From an uncultured Solobacterium sp. (lineage in GTDB: Bacteria > Bacillota_I > Bacilli_A > Erysipelotrichales > Erysipelotrichaceae): a stretch of 5,002 bases of DNA. The stretch spans positions 1 through 5,002 of the forward strand of contig CALEMV010000383.1 of the NCBI GenBank assembly GCA_937910655.1. The letters run 5' to 3'. The position numbers were made by a program, and so were the translations under genes. A model generated the notes under the pieces. That model did no database searches. It saw only the letters and a list, made by a program, of their open reading frames with translations, and was not told the DNA's origin. Of the stretch, positions 1 through 4,947 are shown piece by piece (the stretch's first letter is position 1; each line of letters opens with the position of its first letter).

Positions 1-78
1 GTATTTGATTATAAAGTTGCTATTATATTTGAACTAGAAAAAGAAATCTACTCTTTATAACTAGAGTGAAAATTTCTT

Positions 79-95
79 GGGGGCGAAACGCCCCC
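79..95. repeat. GC-rich palindrome, 7-bp perfect stem with AAA loop
   Basis: GGGGGCG (79-85) and CGCCCCC (89-95) are exact reverse complements around an AAA loop; T78-A96 adds one more pair. It ends 9 bases before the ribosome binding site of the first gene. No T-run follows on the + strand, so it is not a standard intrinsic terminator for rightward transcription; on the - strand a weak AAGAAATTTT tract follows. It could be a leader hairpin or a copy of a dispersed palindromic repeat, because TTGGGGGCGAA recurs at 4937-4947. The structure is certain; the role is not known. Confidence 0.85.
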
Positions 96-104
96 AGAAG
101 ATAG

Positions 105-111
105 AAAGGAG
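105..111 (+). promoter_or_regulatory. Ribosome binding site that supports a GTG start
   Basis: AAAGGAG lies 6 bases before GTG 118. There is no in-frame ATG until codon 23, which has no comparable Shine-Dalgarno sequence, so this site decides the GTG start. Confidence 0.8.
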
Positions 112-117
112 ATTACA

Positions 118-813
118 GTGGATAGATGGGTAAAAATAATCGAAAAGCCATATTGCAATCCAGAAGATAGATTAAGAGAATTTATGGATTTATTGATTGA
201 TATTAATGCAATGTATCATAATGATAGATTTTATTTTGACTATAGAAACATAGCTCATTTTGAACACGCAGTTGAGAGAATTGAAAATCCAATTGTAGGT
301 GGTAGCATTGTTAAAATACCAGAAGGCAATTGTGCATGGAATGAAAAGTATAGTAACAGCATCATGTATGACTGGGATAATCGAATGCTATGCTTTGGCG
401 CTTTGAGATACTTCAATGCAGATTTAAGCGAGTTGGAAAGAGCTTGCATTATTAATAAATGGTTTAAGGCTACAAAGAATATCACGCAAAATGATATATG
501 CAGAAAATACCATATTACGAAAAGAAGAATCCCTAAGATTACCAAGGATGCAGAAGAGATTCTGATCGAACAGTGGGGAATGGACTTCTATGGTGGTGTT
601 GAACACAGTAGATTACTTCATTTCCGTGAACGTGCTGAATATAGATTACAGAGAACTGGAACATGGAACGGTTGGTTAGGGCTACATCCAGACAAGTATC
701 TTGAATTCCTTCCATCTGAAGAAGAAGCGGAACAGATATTGAAAAAGGACCCAAGATTACAAAAGATTCTGGAAGAAGACGAAAAGAAACAAAAGAAGTT
801 TACTATCTATTGA
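118..813 (+). CDS. Orphan protein with probable helix-turn-helix, 231 aa
   Basis: I do not recognise the family. The GTG start is chosen from the AAAGGAG site 6 bases upstream. The protein is soluble, with no signal peptide or membrane segment. Residues about 105-150 are helical and include TQNDICRKYHITKRRIPKI (123-141), which reads like a helix-turn-helix: a polar first helix, a turn at YHIT, and a basic recognition helix KRRIPKI. The N-terminal hundred residues are rich in aromatic and acidic residues (FYFDYRN at 38-44, IMYDWDN at 82-88). The C-terminal part has RERAEYRLQRTGTWNGWLG (170-188) and a charged tail from about 200 with many Glu and Lys. A DNA-binding accessory or phage/plasmid-type regulator is the best guess. 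It is followed after 48 bases by the zinc-ribbon membrane gene, possibly in one transcript. The coding call is firm; the function is weak inference. Confidence 0.85.
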   Translation: MDRWVKIIEKPYCNPEDRLREFMDLLIDINAMYHNDRFYFDYRNIAHFEHAVERIENPIVGGSIVKIPEGNCAWNEKYSNSIMYDWDNRMLCFGALRYFNADLSELERACIINKWFKATKNITQNDICRKYHITKRRIPKITKDAEEILIEQWGMDFYGGVEHSRLLHFRERAEYRLQRTGTWNGWLGLHPDKYLEFLPSEEEAEQILKKDPRLQKILEEDEKKQKKFTIY

Positions 814-814
814 A

Positions 815-842
815 GTATACACGCATTGCGTGTCTACTATAC
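815..842. repeat. Intergenic hairpin between genes 1 and 2
   Basis: ACACGC (819-824) pairs with GCGTGT (828-833) across an ATT loop. GTAT (815-818) can pair with ATAC (839-842) if CTACT (834-838) is bulged. An alternative small stem is CTAC (834-837) with GTAG (843-846). It begins 2 bases after the stop codon of gene 1 and ends 5 bases before the ribosome binding site of gene 2. No T-run follows, so it is not a clear terminator; an mRNA processing or stability element is possible. Confidence 0.6.
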
Positions 843-846
843 GTAG

Positions 847-857
847 AAAGAGGTGAT
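847..857 (+). promoter_or_regulatory. Ribosome binding site that decides the ATG 862 start
   Basis: AAAGAGGTGAT is close to the full anti-Shine-Dalgarno complement AAAGGAGGTGAT. An in-frame GTG at 853 lies inside this site and therefore cannot be the start. ATG 862 sits 6 bases after GAGGTG, which is normal spacing. Confidence 0.85.
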
Positions 858-861
858 TGGA

Positions 862-1413
862 ATGTTAATTAACTGTAAGGAATGCGGATACAAATATAGT
901 AGCGAAGCTGAAAAGTGTCCTAAATGTGGGATGCCAAATAAAGACTTAATGGAAATCCGCAGAAAAGCACAGCAGCAACAACAAAAGAAAAATCAGATCC
1001 GACAAGAGATAAACAATAGATATAACTATTGGAAGAATATACATGAAAATCAGGTACTTCTCATGATTGGCTTTTTTGGAATGTTGATTGGTTTTGCCGT
1101 AGGATATGGAATAAGTTATTTCTTTATTACAAAGAACGTAACAGATTGTATTAATGGTGGAATTTTATTTGCTTTCTTTGGGTCAATGCCTATTCCATTT
1201 GCATTAAAGCCACCTCTATTTGGTGCCTTTGCTGTATATGCGATTGTGGCGGAATTTTTGAAGTGGAATACAGCTAAAGTAGTAACAGACAAGGTTCTCT
1301 TAGTTGGAACAATACTTTTTGGGTTAGTCATACCTGCCTATGGTTTTTATACGAGTGGGAAAGCATGGAACCAAATGAAATTGATAGAAGAAGAATTACG
1401 TAACCAAGAATAG
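862..1413 (+). CDS. Zinc-ribbon multi-pass membrane protein, 183 aa
   Basis: The start is ATG 862, because the in-frame GTG at 853 is part of the Shine-Dalgarno sequence. The N-terminus is a compact zinc ribbon: CKEC at residues 5-8 and CPKC at 19-22, the four cysteines expected to bind one zinc ion. A Gln/Lys-rich helical stretch follows (about 31-60, with six Gln at 37-41 and 46). Four hydrophobic segments come next, roughly 65-89, 97-116, 118-134 and 145-163. The end is charged (MKLIEEELRNQE), probably cytosolic. Such zinc-ribbon plus membrane proteins are common and poorly characterised in gut Bacillota; the ribbon may bind a partner protein or nucleic acid at the membrane. No enzymatic motif is visible. 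The gene lies 48 bases after gene 1 and may share its transcript; a likely terminator lies about 100 bases downstream. Topology and coding are well supported; the role is unknown. Confidence 0.88.
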   Translation: MLINCKECGYKYSSEAEKCPKCGMPNKDLMEIRRKAQQQQQKKNQIRQEINNRYNYWKNIHENQVLLMIGFFGMLIGFAVGYGISYFFITKNVTDCINGGILFAFFGSMPIPFALKPPLFGAFAVYAIVAEFLKWNTAKVVTDKVLLVGTILFGLVIPAYGFYTSGKAWNQMKLIEEELRNQE

Positions 1414-1511
1414 GGCAGTATGGGCAAAAATGTAACAAAAACTCTAAATTTTCATAATAAAAAAATAAAAATTTTTTTAGCCTTAAAATTATGGGAACCA
1501 CGAAAATCGTA

Positions 1512-1536
1512 AAAACCCTATTGAATAAAGGGTTTT
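1512..1536. terminator. Probable intrinsic terminator after gene 2, possibly bidirectional
   Basis: AAAACCCT (1512-1519) is the exact reverse complement of AGGGTTTT (1529-1536), with a 9-base loop. The T stretch lies in the 3' arm, followed by CTGC, so it would work mainly as a short GC stem with a TTTT tail; the A stretch gives the same arrangement on the - strand. It lies 98 bases past the stop codon of the zinc-ribbon gene. Confidence 0.55.
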
Positions 1537-1543
1537 CTGCATT

Positions 1544-1559
1544 ATACACACATGTGTAT
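1544..1559. repeat. Short palindrome with 6-bp arms
   Basis: ATACAC (1544-1549) pairs with GTGTAT (1554-1559) around ACAT; read without a loop, ACACATGTGT (1548-1557) is a perfect palindrome. The size and symmetry would suit a dimeric regulator site, but it lies upstream of the candidate promoter and nothing else supports that. Confidence 0.45.
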
Positions 1560-1584
1560 TACATGAATATAGATTTTTAAAGTG

Positions 1585-1614
1585 TTGAATGGGAACCAGA
1601 GGGGGGTCTAAAAT
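1585..1614 (+). promoter_or_regulatory. Candidate sigma-A type promoter for gene 3
   Basis: TTGAAT (1585-1590) serves as -35 and TAAAAT (1609-1614) as -10, with an 18-base spacer. The -10 differs from TATAAT at one position, the -35 from TTGACA at two. Transcription would start near 1620, inside the inverted repeat 1614-1655, giving a leader of about 120 bases before the gene 3 start. TATACT at 1618-1623 is another possible -10, but has no -35 at a fitting distance. Confidence 0.4.
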
Positions 1615-1655
1615 ATGTATACTACTGAGATGTGGGTGAAGAGGAAGTATACATA
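1614..1655. promoter_or_regulatory. Perfect 10-bp inverted repeat with 22-base spacer; possible operator or leader hairpin
   Basis: TATGTATACT (1614-1623) and AGTATACATA (1646-1655) are exact reverse complements. Each arm contains the palindrome GTATAC. The left arm overlaps the last base of the candidate -10 box, so a dimer or tetramer bound across both arms could block the promoter; alternatively the transcript would start with a 10-bp, AU-rich stem. GAAGTATACA at 1644-1653 occurs identically at 812-821, next to the gene 1-gene 2 hairpin. A T-rich tract follows (1657-1680), so a weak terminator or attenuator is a third reading. Confidence 0.55.
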
Positions 1656-1708
1656 AATTTGTTACTTTCTCTTTTATTTAATCCAAAGAAAATCAGTAAA
1701 CAAATGAG

Positions 1709-1724
1709 CGGGGAAAAATACCCG
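1709..1724 (+). repeat. Small hairpin next to the gene 3 ribosome binding site
   Basis: CGGG (1709-1712) pairs with CCCG (1721-1724) around an A-rich 8-base loop. It ends 2 bases before the GGGAG (1727-1731) ribosome binding site of gene 3. The stem is only 4 bp, so its stability is modest. Confidence 0.4.
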
Positions 1725-1738
1725 AAGGGAGAAAACTT

Positions 1739-2383
1739 ATGAACAAAAAGAAATTATTCATCATTGCAAGTGTACTTGCAGCAATTGGATTAGTAGTTAT
1801 GCTATTTATGCTACCAAAGTCAAAGACAAACAACACAGCAAAGCATGAAACCACCACCGAAACGTCTACATCTAATAAGAACGATAAGAAAGATGATAAG
1901 AAGGATAACAAACAATCCGACAAGAAAGATAGCAAGAAGGATGATAAAAAGGAAGATAAGAAAGAAGATACTTCCACTACATCCGAAACACCAGCTACAC
2001 CAACTACAGGAACAACTACTACTGAGACACAGAACAATAACAACAGTTCTTCAGTAACAAATACTCCAAGTACGAATACAACACCAGCTGCACCTGCTCC
2101 ACAGCCTATTTATCAGACAATTCATCACGATGCAGTGGGACACTGGGAAACACAGGTTATCCAAGAAGAATGGGATCAACCAATCTATGAGCGTAAGATT
2201 ATTGGTAATCAAACTGGAAGAGTTTATAATTCGCTGGATGAGTTTAGTATGCAGGATGATGATGGAGGTTACCATGTTGGTGATGTTCAAGTAGGCACAA
2301 CACATCATGATGCCGTTACTCAGCAAGTTTGGGTGGTTGATCAAGAAGCATGGGATCAAACAGTAATTGTAGGTTATAGATAA
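1739..2383 (+). CDS. Membrane-tethered extracellular protein with Lys/Asp linker and duplicated HHDAV/WDQ module, 214 aa
   Basis: ATG 1739 follows GGGAG (1727-1731) by 7 bases. Residues 2-5 are basic and 6-25 form one hydrophobic segment without an obvious signal-peptidase site, so an N-terminal membrane anchor with the rest outside is likely. Residues 49-77 are almost only Lys, Asp and Glu, then 78-122 are rich in Thr, Ser, Asn and Pro: a long flexible linker that could cross the cell wall. The C-terminal domain holds two copies of one motif: HHDAV at 129-133 and 189-193, each followed after exactly 11 residues by WDQ (145-147, 205-207), ending in GYR. I recall related HHxAV...AWDE..GY modules in Bacillota surface proteins, often with Cys pairs and His that look zinc-binding; this protein has no cysteine, so any such site is lost. 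It has its own terminator. Function unknown; a surface-exposed, partner-binding role is inference. Confidence 0.88.
   Translation: MNKKKLFIIASVLAAIGLVVMLFMLPKSKTNNTAKHETTTETSTSNKNDKKDDKKDNKQSDKKDSKKDDKKEDKKEDTSTTSETPATPTTGTTTTETQNNNNSSSVTNTPSTNTTPAAPAPQPIYQTIHHDAVGHWETQVIQEEWDQPIYERKIIGNQTGRVYNSLDEFSMQDDDGGYHVGDVQVGTTHHDAVTQQVWVVDQEAWDQTVIVGYR
1883..1969 (+). repeat. Imperfect tandem AAG/GAT codon repeat (Lys/Asp linker)
   Basis: These 87 bases encode residues 49-77 and are built of variations on GATAAGAAGGAT, using mainly AAG, AAA, GAT and GAA codons. The repetition makes the tract prone to slippage or recombination, which would change linker length in whole-codon steps if the repeat units stay multiples of three. 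Confidence 0.7.
2123..2359 (+). repeat. Diverged internal duplication in gene 3 (HHDAV-11-WDQ)
   Basis: Copy one covers codons 129-147 (2123-2179) and copy two codons 189-207 (2303-2359). HHDAV and WDQ are identical with identical 11-residue spacing, while the inner residues and the codons have diverged, so this is an old protein-level duplication and not a recent DNA repeat. Confidence 0.75.
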
Positions 2384-2420
2384 GATATAAAATTAAGTTC
2401 AGTCAAATTTTCTCCTAAAG

Positions 2421-2454
2421 AGGGCGATAGATGTAAAAGTCTATCGCCTTTTTT
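2421..2454 (+). terminator. Strong intrinsic terminator after gene 3
   Basis: GGCGATAGA (2423-2431) pairs perfectly with TCTATCGCC (2440-2448) around an 8-base loop; G2422-T2449 and A2421-T2450 can extend it. Six T (2449-2454) follow the stem directly. It begins 38 bases after the gene 3 stop codon and isolates it from the adhesin gene. Confidence 0.92.
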
Positions 2455-2476
2455 AATGGAGAAACAGTTACAACAA

Positions 2477-2517
2477 CATTGCCTATTTTAATTATCTTCT
2501 ACAGCAAATAGGCAATG
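2477..2517 (+). promoter_or_regulatory. 12-bp hairpin in the adhesin gene leader
   Basis: CATTGCCTATTT (2477-2488) and AAATAGGCAATG (2506-2517) are exact reverse complements with a 17-base loop. No T-run follows on either side, so it is not a normal terminator. It lies 65 bases before the adhesin start and 50 before its ribosome binding site, probably in the 5' untranslated leader. Possible roles are mRNA stabilisation, protein binding or an operator; no recognisable riboswitch consensus is visible. No well-spaced promoter is evident between 2455 and 2567; TATACA at 2544-2549 is a possible -10 without a fitting -35. Confidence 0.6.
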
Positions 2518-2567
2518 AGATATAGCATCACAGCAACAAGCTTTATACAACACAGAAAAATTCATAT

Positions 2568-2573
2568 AGGAGG
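2568..2573 (+). promoter_or_regulatory. AGGAGG ribosome binding site of the adhesin gene
   Basis: AGGAGG ends 9 bases before ATG 2583. Another ATG at 2575 is one base from the site and reads only ATG-AAA-AAA-TGA, so it is not the start. Confidence 0.9.
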
Positions 2574-2582
2574 AATGAAAAA

Positions 2583-4922
2583 ATGAATTTAAATCACTTA
2601 AAAAGAAAAGCCATCAAACTTTTTAGCTTGATGGCAGCCTTCATTCTGGCACTTGTAATTCCGATGGGAATCAAACTGTTGCCAGTAGAGGCAAGTACAG
2701 CCAACCTTGACACATTAGAGGTTGGCGATACGTTCTCAGGAACACTGGGAACATCTAACACTAATCCAAGTACTGGAGTCACTAATTTTACCATTGATTA
2801 TATCGATGGTCTTTTAGGTGGAGCATCTGGACAAATTATAAACCAACTCAGTGTTCAGTGTCTAGAACCGGGTCATATAGGATTGACCTATAAAACGGCT
2901 TATGAATCTGGTTCTAAAACGTACTACCCTTATAACGCTACTGTTACAGATGTTCAACCAGATGGTAGAGTAACGCTACGTATCGACGTACCACGTTACC
3001 TGAATCCATACACAGGGGAAGAGGCTACAGGTTGGAGTGCTGGCTTAGGTACAGTACCTTATCAGCGTTGCGGAGCTACTTGGGTTATCCAGACTGCTCC
3101 AAGAAATATCTCAGTAAACGTTACTCTAGATAAATCAAACGGCAATCCTGCAATGACACAGGGTAACGCAGCTTGCTATGCACAGGATTTATCTGGTGCA
3201 GTATATGGAGTATACTCAGATGCTGCATTAACAAATGAAGTGGGACGTATTACTACAGATGCAAATGGACATGGTGCGCTAATTGGAATTACAGTACAAC
3301 GTAACGCAGTACTATATACAAAAGAATTAGTAGCACCAAGAGGATTTGGATTAGATGCGCAAGTTTATTCACATATGTTTACTGCGAATGGTGAAACATA
3401 TAATATTCAGTCTACAGATGTGCCATTAAATGACCCACTCACAATTACCTTAAATAAAATATCGGCTGATGGTACAGTTGTGGCAAATCCAGCCAGTCTA
3501 GAAGGTGCTGAATTTACTATCAAGTATTATGCAGGACAATACACATTTAACGATTTACCTACTGCTGCGACACGTACATGGGTTATCCAAACAAAGCTAG
3601 TTGGTGGAAGATATTTTGCTTTGATGAGTGATACATATAAAGTATCTGGTGATCCATTCTATTTAGATGCAGGTATTCCAACATTACCGTTAGGTACAAT
3701 TACAGTAGAGGAGACTAAGGCTCCTACTGGATACACGTTGGATAACAAAGTCATTGATGCAACAAACTCTCCAGCGCCAAATATTAAAAATGGTGTGGCA
3801 CTATTTAATATCGTTGATGAAAACTCATTAGCTAGAGTTATTGGCGGTAATGAATATACAGTTGTAGAAGGCGTTGTACGTGGTGGATTAGAGATTCAAA
3901 AGAAAGATGCAGATACAGGTGCAAATGTTGGTACTGCAACTTTCGAAATCGTAAACAAGAATAACTACGATGTAGTAGCTAGAGATGAGAATGGTGATGT
4001 TGTGGCTACTGCCGCAGCTGGTCAGACTTTACCATATACAATCACAACAGATGCTAATGGTTATTGGAAGTCAAACGATAGTTTCCTTCCAGCAGGTGAA
4101 TATGAGCTAGTTGAAGTTTCCGCTCCTGCTGGATATTACCTAAATACAAATCCAAAACCATTTGGAATCAAAGATAACGGAGCAATCGTTAGTCTTGATT
4201 ATGCAGACAATAAGATCGTCATTGACGTAGCGAAGACAGATGGCAAAGGTAATAACGTTGCTGGTGCGAAAATGACACTGATTGACAAAGTGACAGGTAA
4301 TGAGATTACTACATTCACTTCAACGAAAGAAAACACAGACATTTCTAAGTTTGTTGAAGGCGGAAAGACTTATATCTTACGTGAAGACGAGGCTCCATTT
4401 GGTTTCAATAAATTCGATGATATCGAATTTACTGTAACTGGAACACGTCAACATGAACAAGTAATCATGGCGGTAGATACACGAAAGGTATTCTATGTGT
4501 CTGCTATTAAGGTTGATGCAATGGATTCCTCTAAGAAGTTAAAGGGTGCAGAATTAACCTTATTTAAGGCTGATGGTACAGTTGCTTTAGATAAGGATGG
4601 AAATCCTTGCGTAGGTATTACAGATGGCGAAGGAGTTATCACTTGGGCTGTTGAATTTGCGGATGATTTAGGCGGCTACTACGTTCAGGAAACAGCAGCA
4701 CCTGAAGGATACAGAATCAATCATGATCACTTCCAAGTAGTACTAAGTGAAGATTATGATTTTGCAGTTAATAATGCCGTAAAGGTTGTGGTAAATGATA
4801 TGGCATTACCTTCTGTTAAGACAGGTGATACATTCAATGCAGTAGGATTATCTATGATGTTTGTAGGTGGTCTAGCTGTGGCAGTGTTCTTATTTCTTAA
4901 AAAAAGAGAATTAGTTAAGTAA
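2583..4922 (+). CDS. SpaA/CnaB-repeat cell-wall-anchored adhesin (pilin-like), 779 aa
   Basis: A secreted, wall-anchored stalk protein. ATG 2583 follows AGGAGG by 9 bases. Residues 1-37 are a signal peptide: basic start, hydrophobic core about 12-30, likely cut after VEA (35-37). Residues 38-175 form a head domain of unknown type with two cysteines (93 in QCLEPG, 163 in QRCG). Five SpaA/CnaB-like domains follow, each with a putative isopeptide Lys near its start and a Glu in an E-x-x-AP-x-G(Y/F) motif: K184/E248, K292/E377, K440/E511, K551/E601, K643/E703. The likely partner near each domain end is D279, D412, D542, D632 and D739 (or N738). Self-formed Lys-Asp/Asn bonds would give a protease-resistant rod. 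The C-terminus has LPSVKTGD (742-749), a hydrophobic span 752-772 and the basic tail KKRELVK: a sortase signal, but not LPxTG. It might be a pilus subunit or a monomeric adhesin; no sortase or partner pilin gene is in view. A putative IS end lies 25 bases downstream. Confidence 0.93.
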   Translation: MNLNHLKRKAIKLFSLMAAFILALVIPMGIKLLPVEASTANLDTLEVGDTFSGTLGTSNTNPSTGVTNFTIDYIDGLLGGASGQIINQLSVQCLEPGHIGLTYKTAYESGSKTYYPYNATVTDVQPDGRVTLRIDVPRYLNPYTGEEATGWSAGLGTVPYQRCGATWVIQTAPRNISVNVTLDKSNGNPAMTQGNAACYAQDLSGAVYGVYSDAALTNEVGRITTDANGHGALIGITVQRNAVLYTKELVAPRGFGLDAQVYSHMFTANGETYNIQSTDVPLNDPLTITLNKISADGTVVANPASLEGAEFTIKYYAGQYTFNDLPTAATRTWVIQTKLVGGRYFALMSDTYKVSGDPFYLDAGIPTLPLGTITVEETKAPTGYTLDNKVIDATNSPAPNIKNGVALFNIVDENSLARVIGGNEYTVVEGVVRGGLEIQKKDADTGANVGTATFEIVNKNNYDVVARDENGDVVATAAAGQTLPYTITTDANGYWKSNDSFLPAGEYELVEVSAPAGYYLNTNPKPFGIKDNGAIVSLDYADNKIVIDVAKTDGKGNNVAGAKMTLIDKVTGNEITTFTSTKENTDISKFVEGGKTYILREDEAPFGFNKFDDIEFTVTGTRQHEQVIMAVDTRKVFYVSAIKVDAMDSSKKLKGAELTLFKADGTVALDKDGNPCVGITDGEGVITWAVEFADDLGGYYVQETAAPEGYRINHDHFQVVLSEDYDFAVNNAVKVVVNDMALPSVKTGDTFNAVGLSMMFVGGLAVAVFLFLKKRELVK

Positions 4923-4936
4923 GGATATAAAAAATG

Positions 4937-4947
4937 TTGGGGGCGAA
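4937..4947. repeat. Half copy of the GGGGGCG palindrome at the IS junction
   Basis: TTGGGGGCGAA is identical to 77-87, the left arm and most of the loop of the hairpin at 79-95. Here the expected right arm CGCCCCC is missing; instead the putative IS end starts at the next base. This suggests an interrupted palindrome, probably the hairpin after the adhesin gene. Confidence 0.5.

Larger units (their letters stand above)
1491..1598 (+). repeat. Two direct copies of ATGGGAACCA, 98 bases apart
   Basis: The identical 10-mer occurs at 1491-1500 and 1589-1598, flanking the terminator-like hairpin and the small palindrome. The second copy runs into a six-G tract (GAGGGGGGTC, 1599-1608). The cause is unknown: protein-binding arms, relics of a duplicated end, or chance are all possible. 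Confidence 0.6.
1414..1738. other. 325-base AT-rich intergenic regulatory region
   Basis: I see no convincing gene here. The region begins with an A/T-run stretch (about 1430-1490), then has a terminator-like hairpin (1512-1536), a short palindrome (1544-1559), two copies of ATGGGAACCA, a candidate promoter (1585-1614), a wide inverted repeat (1614-1655), a T-rich tract (1657-1680) and a small hairpin (1709-1724) before the next ribosome binding site. Short ORFs at 1491-1580 (29 codons) and 1589-1639 (16 codons) lack ribosome binding sites. It probably separates two transcription units. Confidence 0.7.

Noticed and set aside
29..61. Promoter for gene 1 (TTGAAC at 29-34 with TTTATA or TATAAC near 54-61)
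   Set aside because: Spacers of 19-21 bases and poor -35 match; too weak in such AT-rich DNA to list.
79..95. Rho-independent terminator of an upstream gene
   Set aside because: The stem is strong, but the sequence after it is AGAAGATAG with no T-run on the + strand.
853..861. GTG 853 as the start of the zinc-ribbon gene
   Set aside because: GTG lies inside the Shine-Dalgarno sequence AAAGAGGTGAT; ATG 862 has correct spacing.
1328..1549. 73-codon open frame on the - strand across the end of gene 2
   Set aside because: It overlaps gene 2 and the terminator hairpin, has no good ribosome binding site, and its composition reflects AT-rich antisense.
1491..1580. 29-codon open frame on the + strand starting ATGGGAACC
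   Set aside because: No ribosome binding site upstream and it runs through the terminator hairpin.
1614..1655. Invertible promoter switch
   Set aside because: Arms of 10 bp around 22 bases are too short to carry a promoter, and no recombinase gene is near.
1693..2043. 116-codon open frame on the - strand
   Set aside because: It is the antisense of the Lys/Asp and Thr/Ser-rich linker of gene 3, giving a Ser/Leu/Val low-complexity protein; shadow of a real gene.
2575..2586. Tiny ATG-AAA-AAA-TGA frame overlapping the adhesin start, as a translational coupler
   Set aside because: The AGGAGG site is only one base away, too near for initiation at this ATG.
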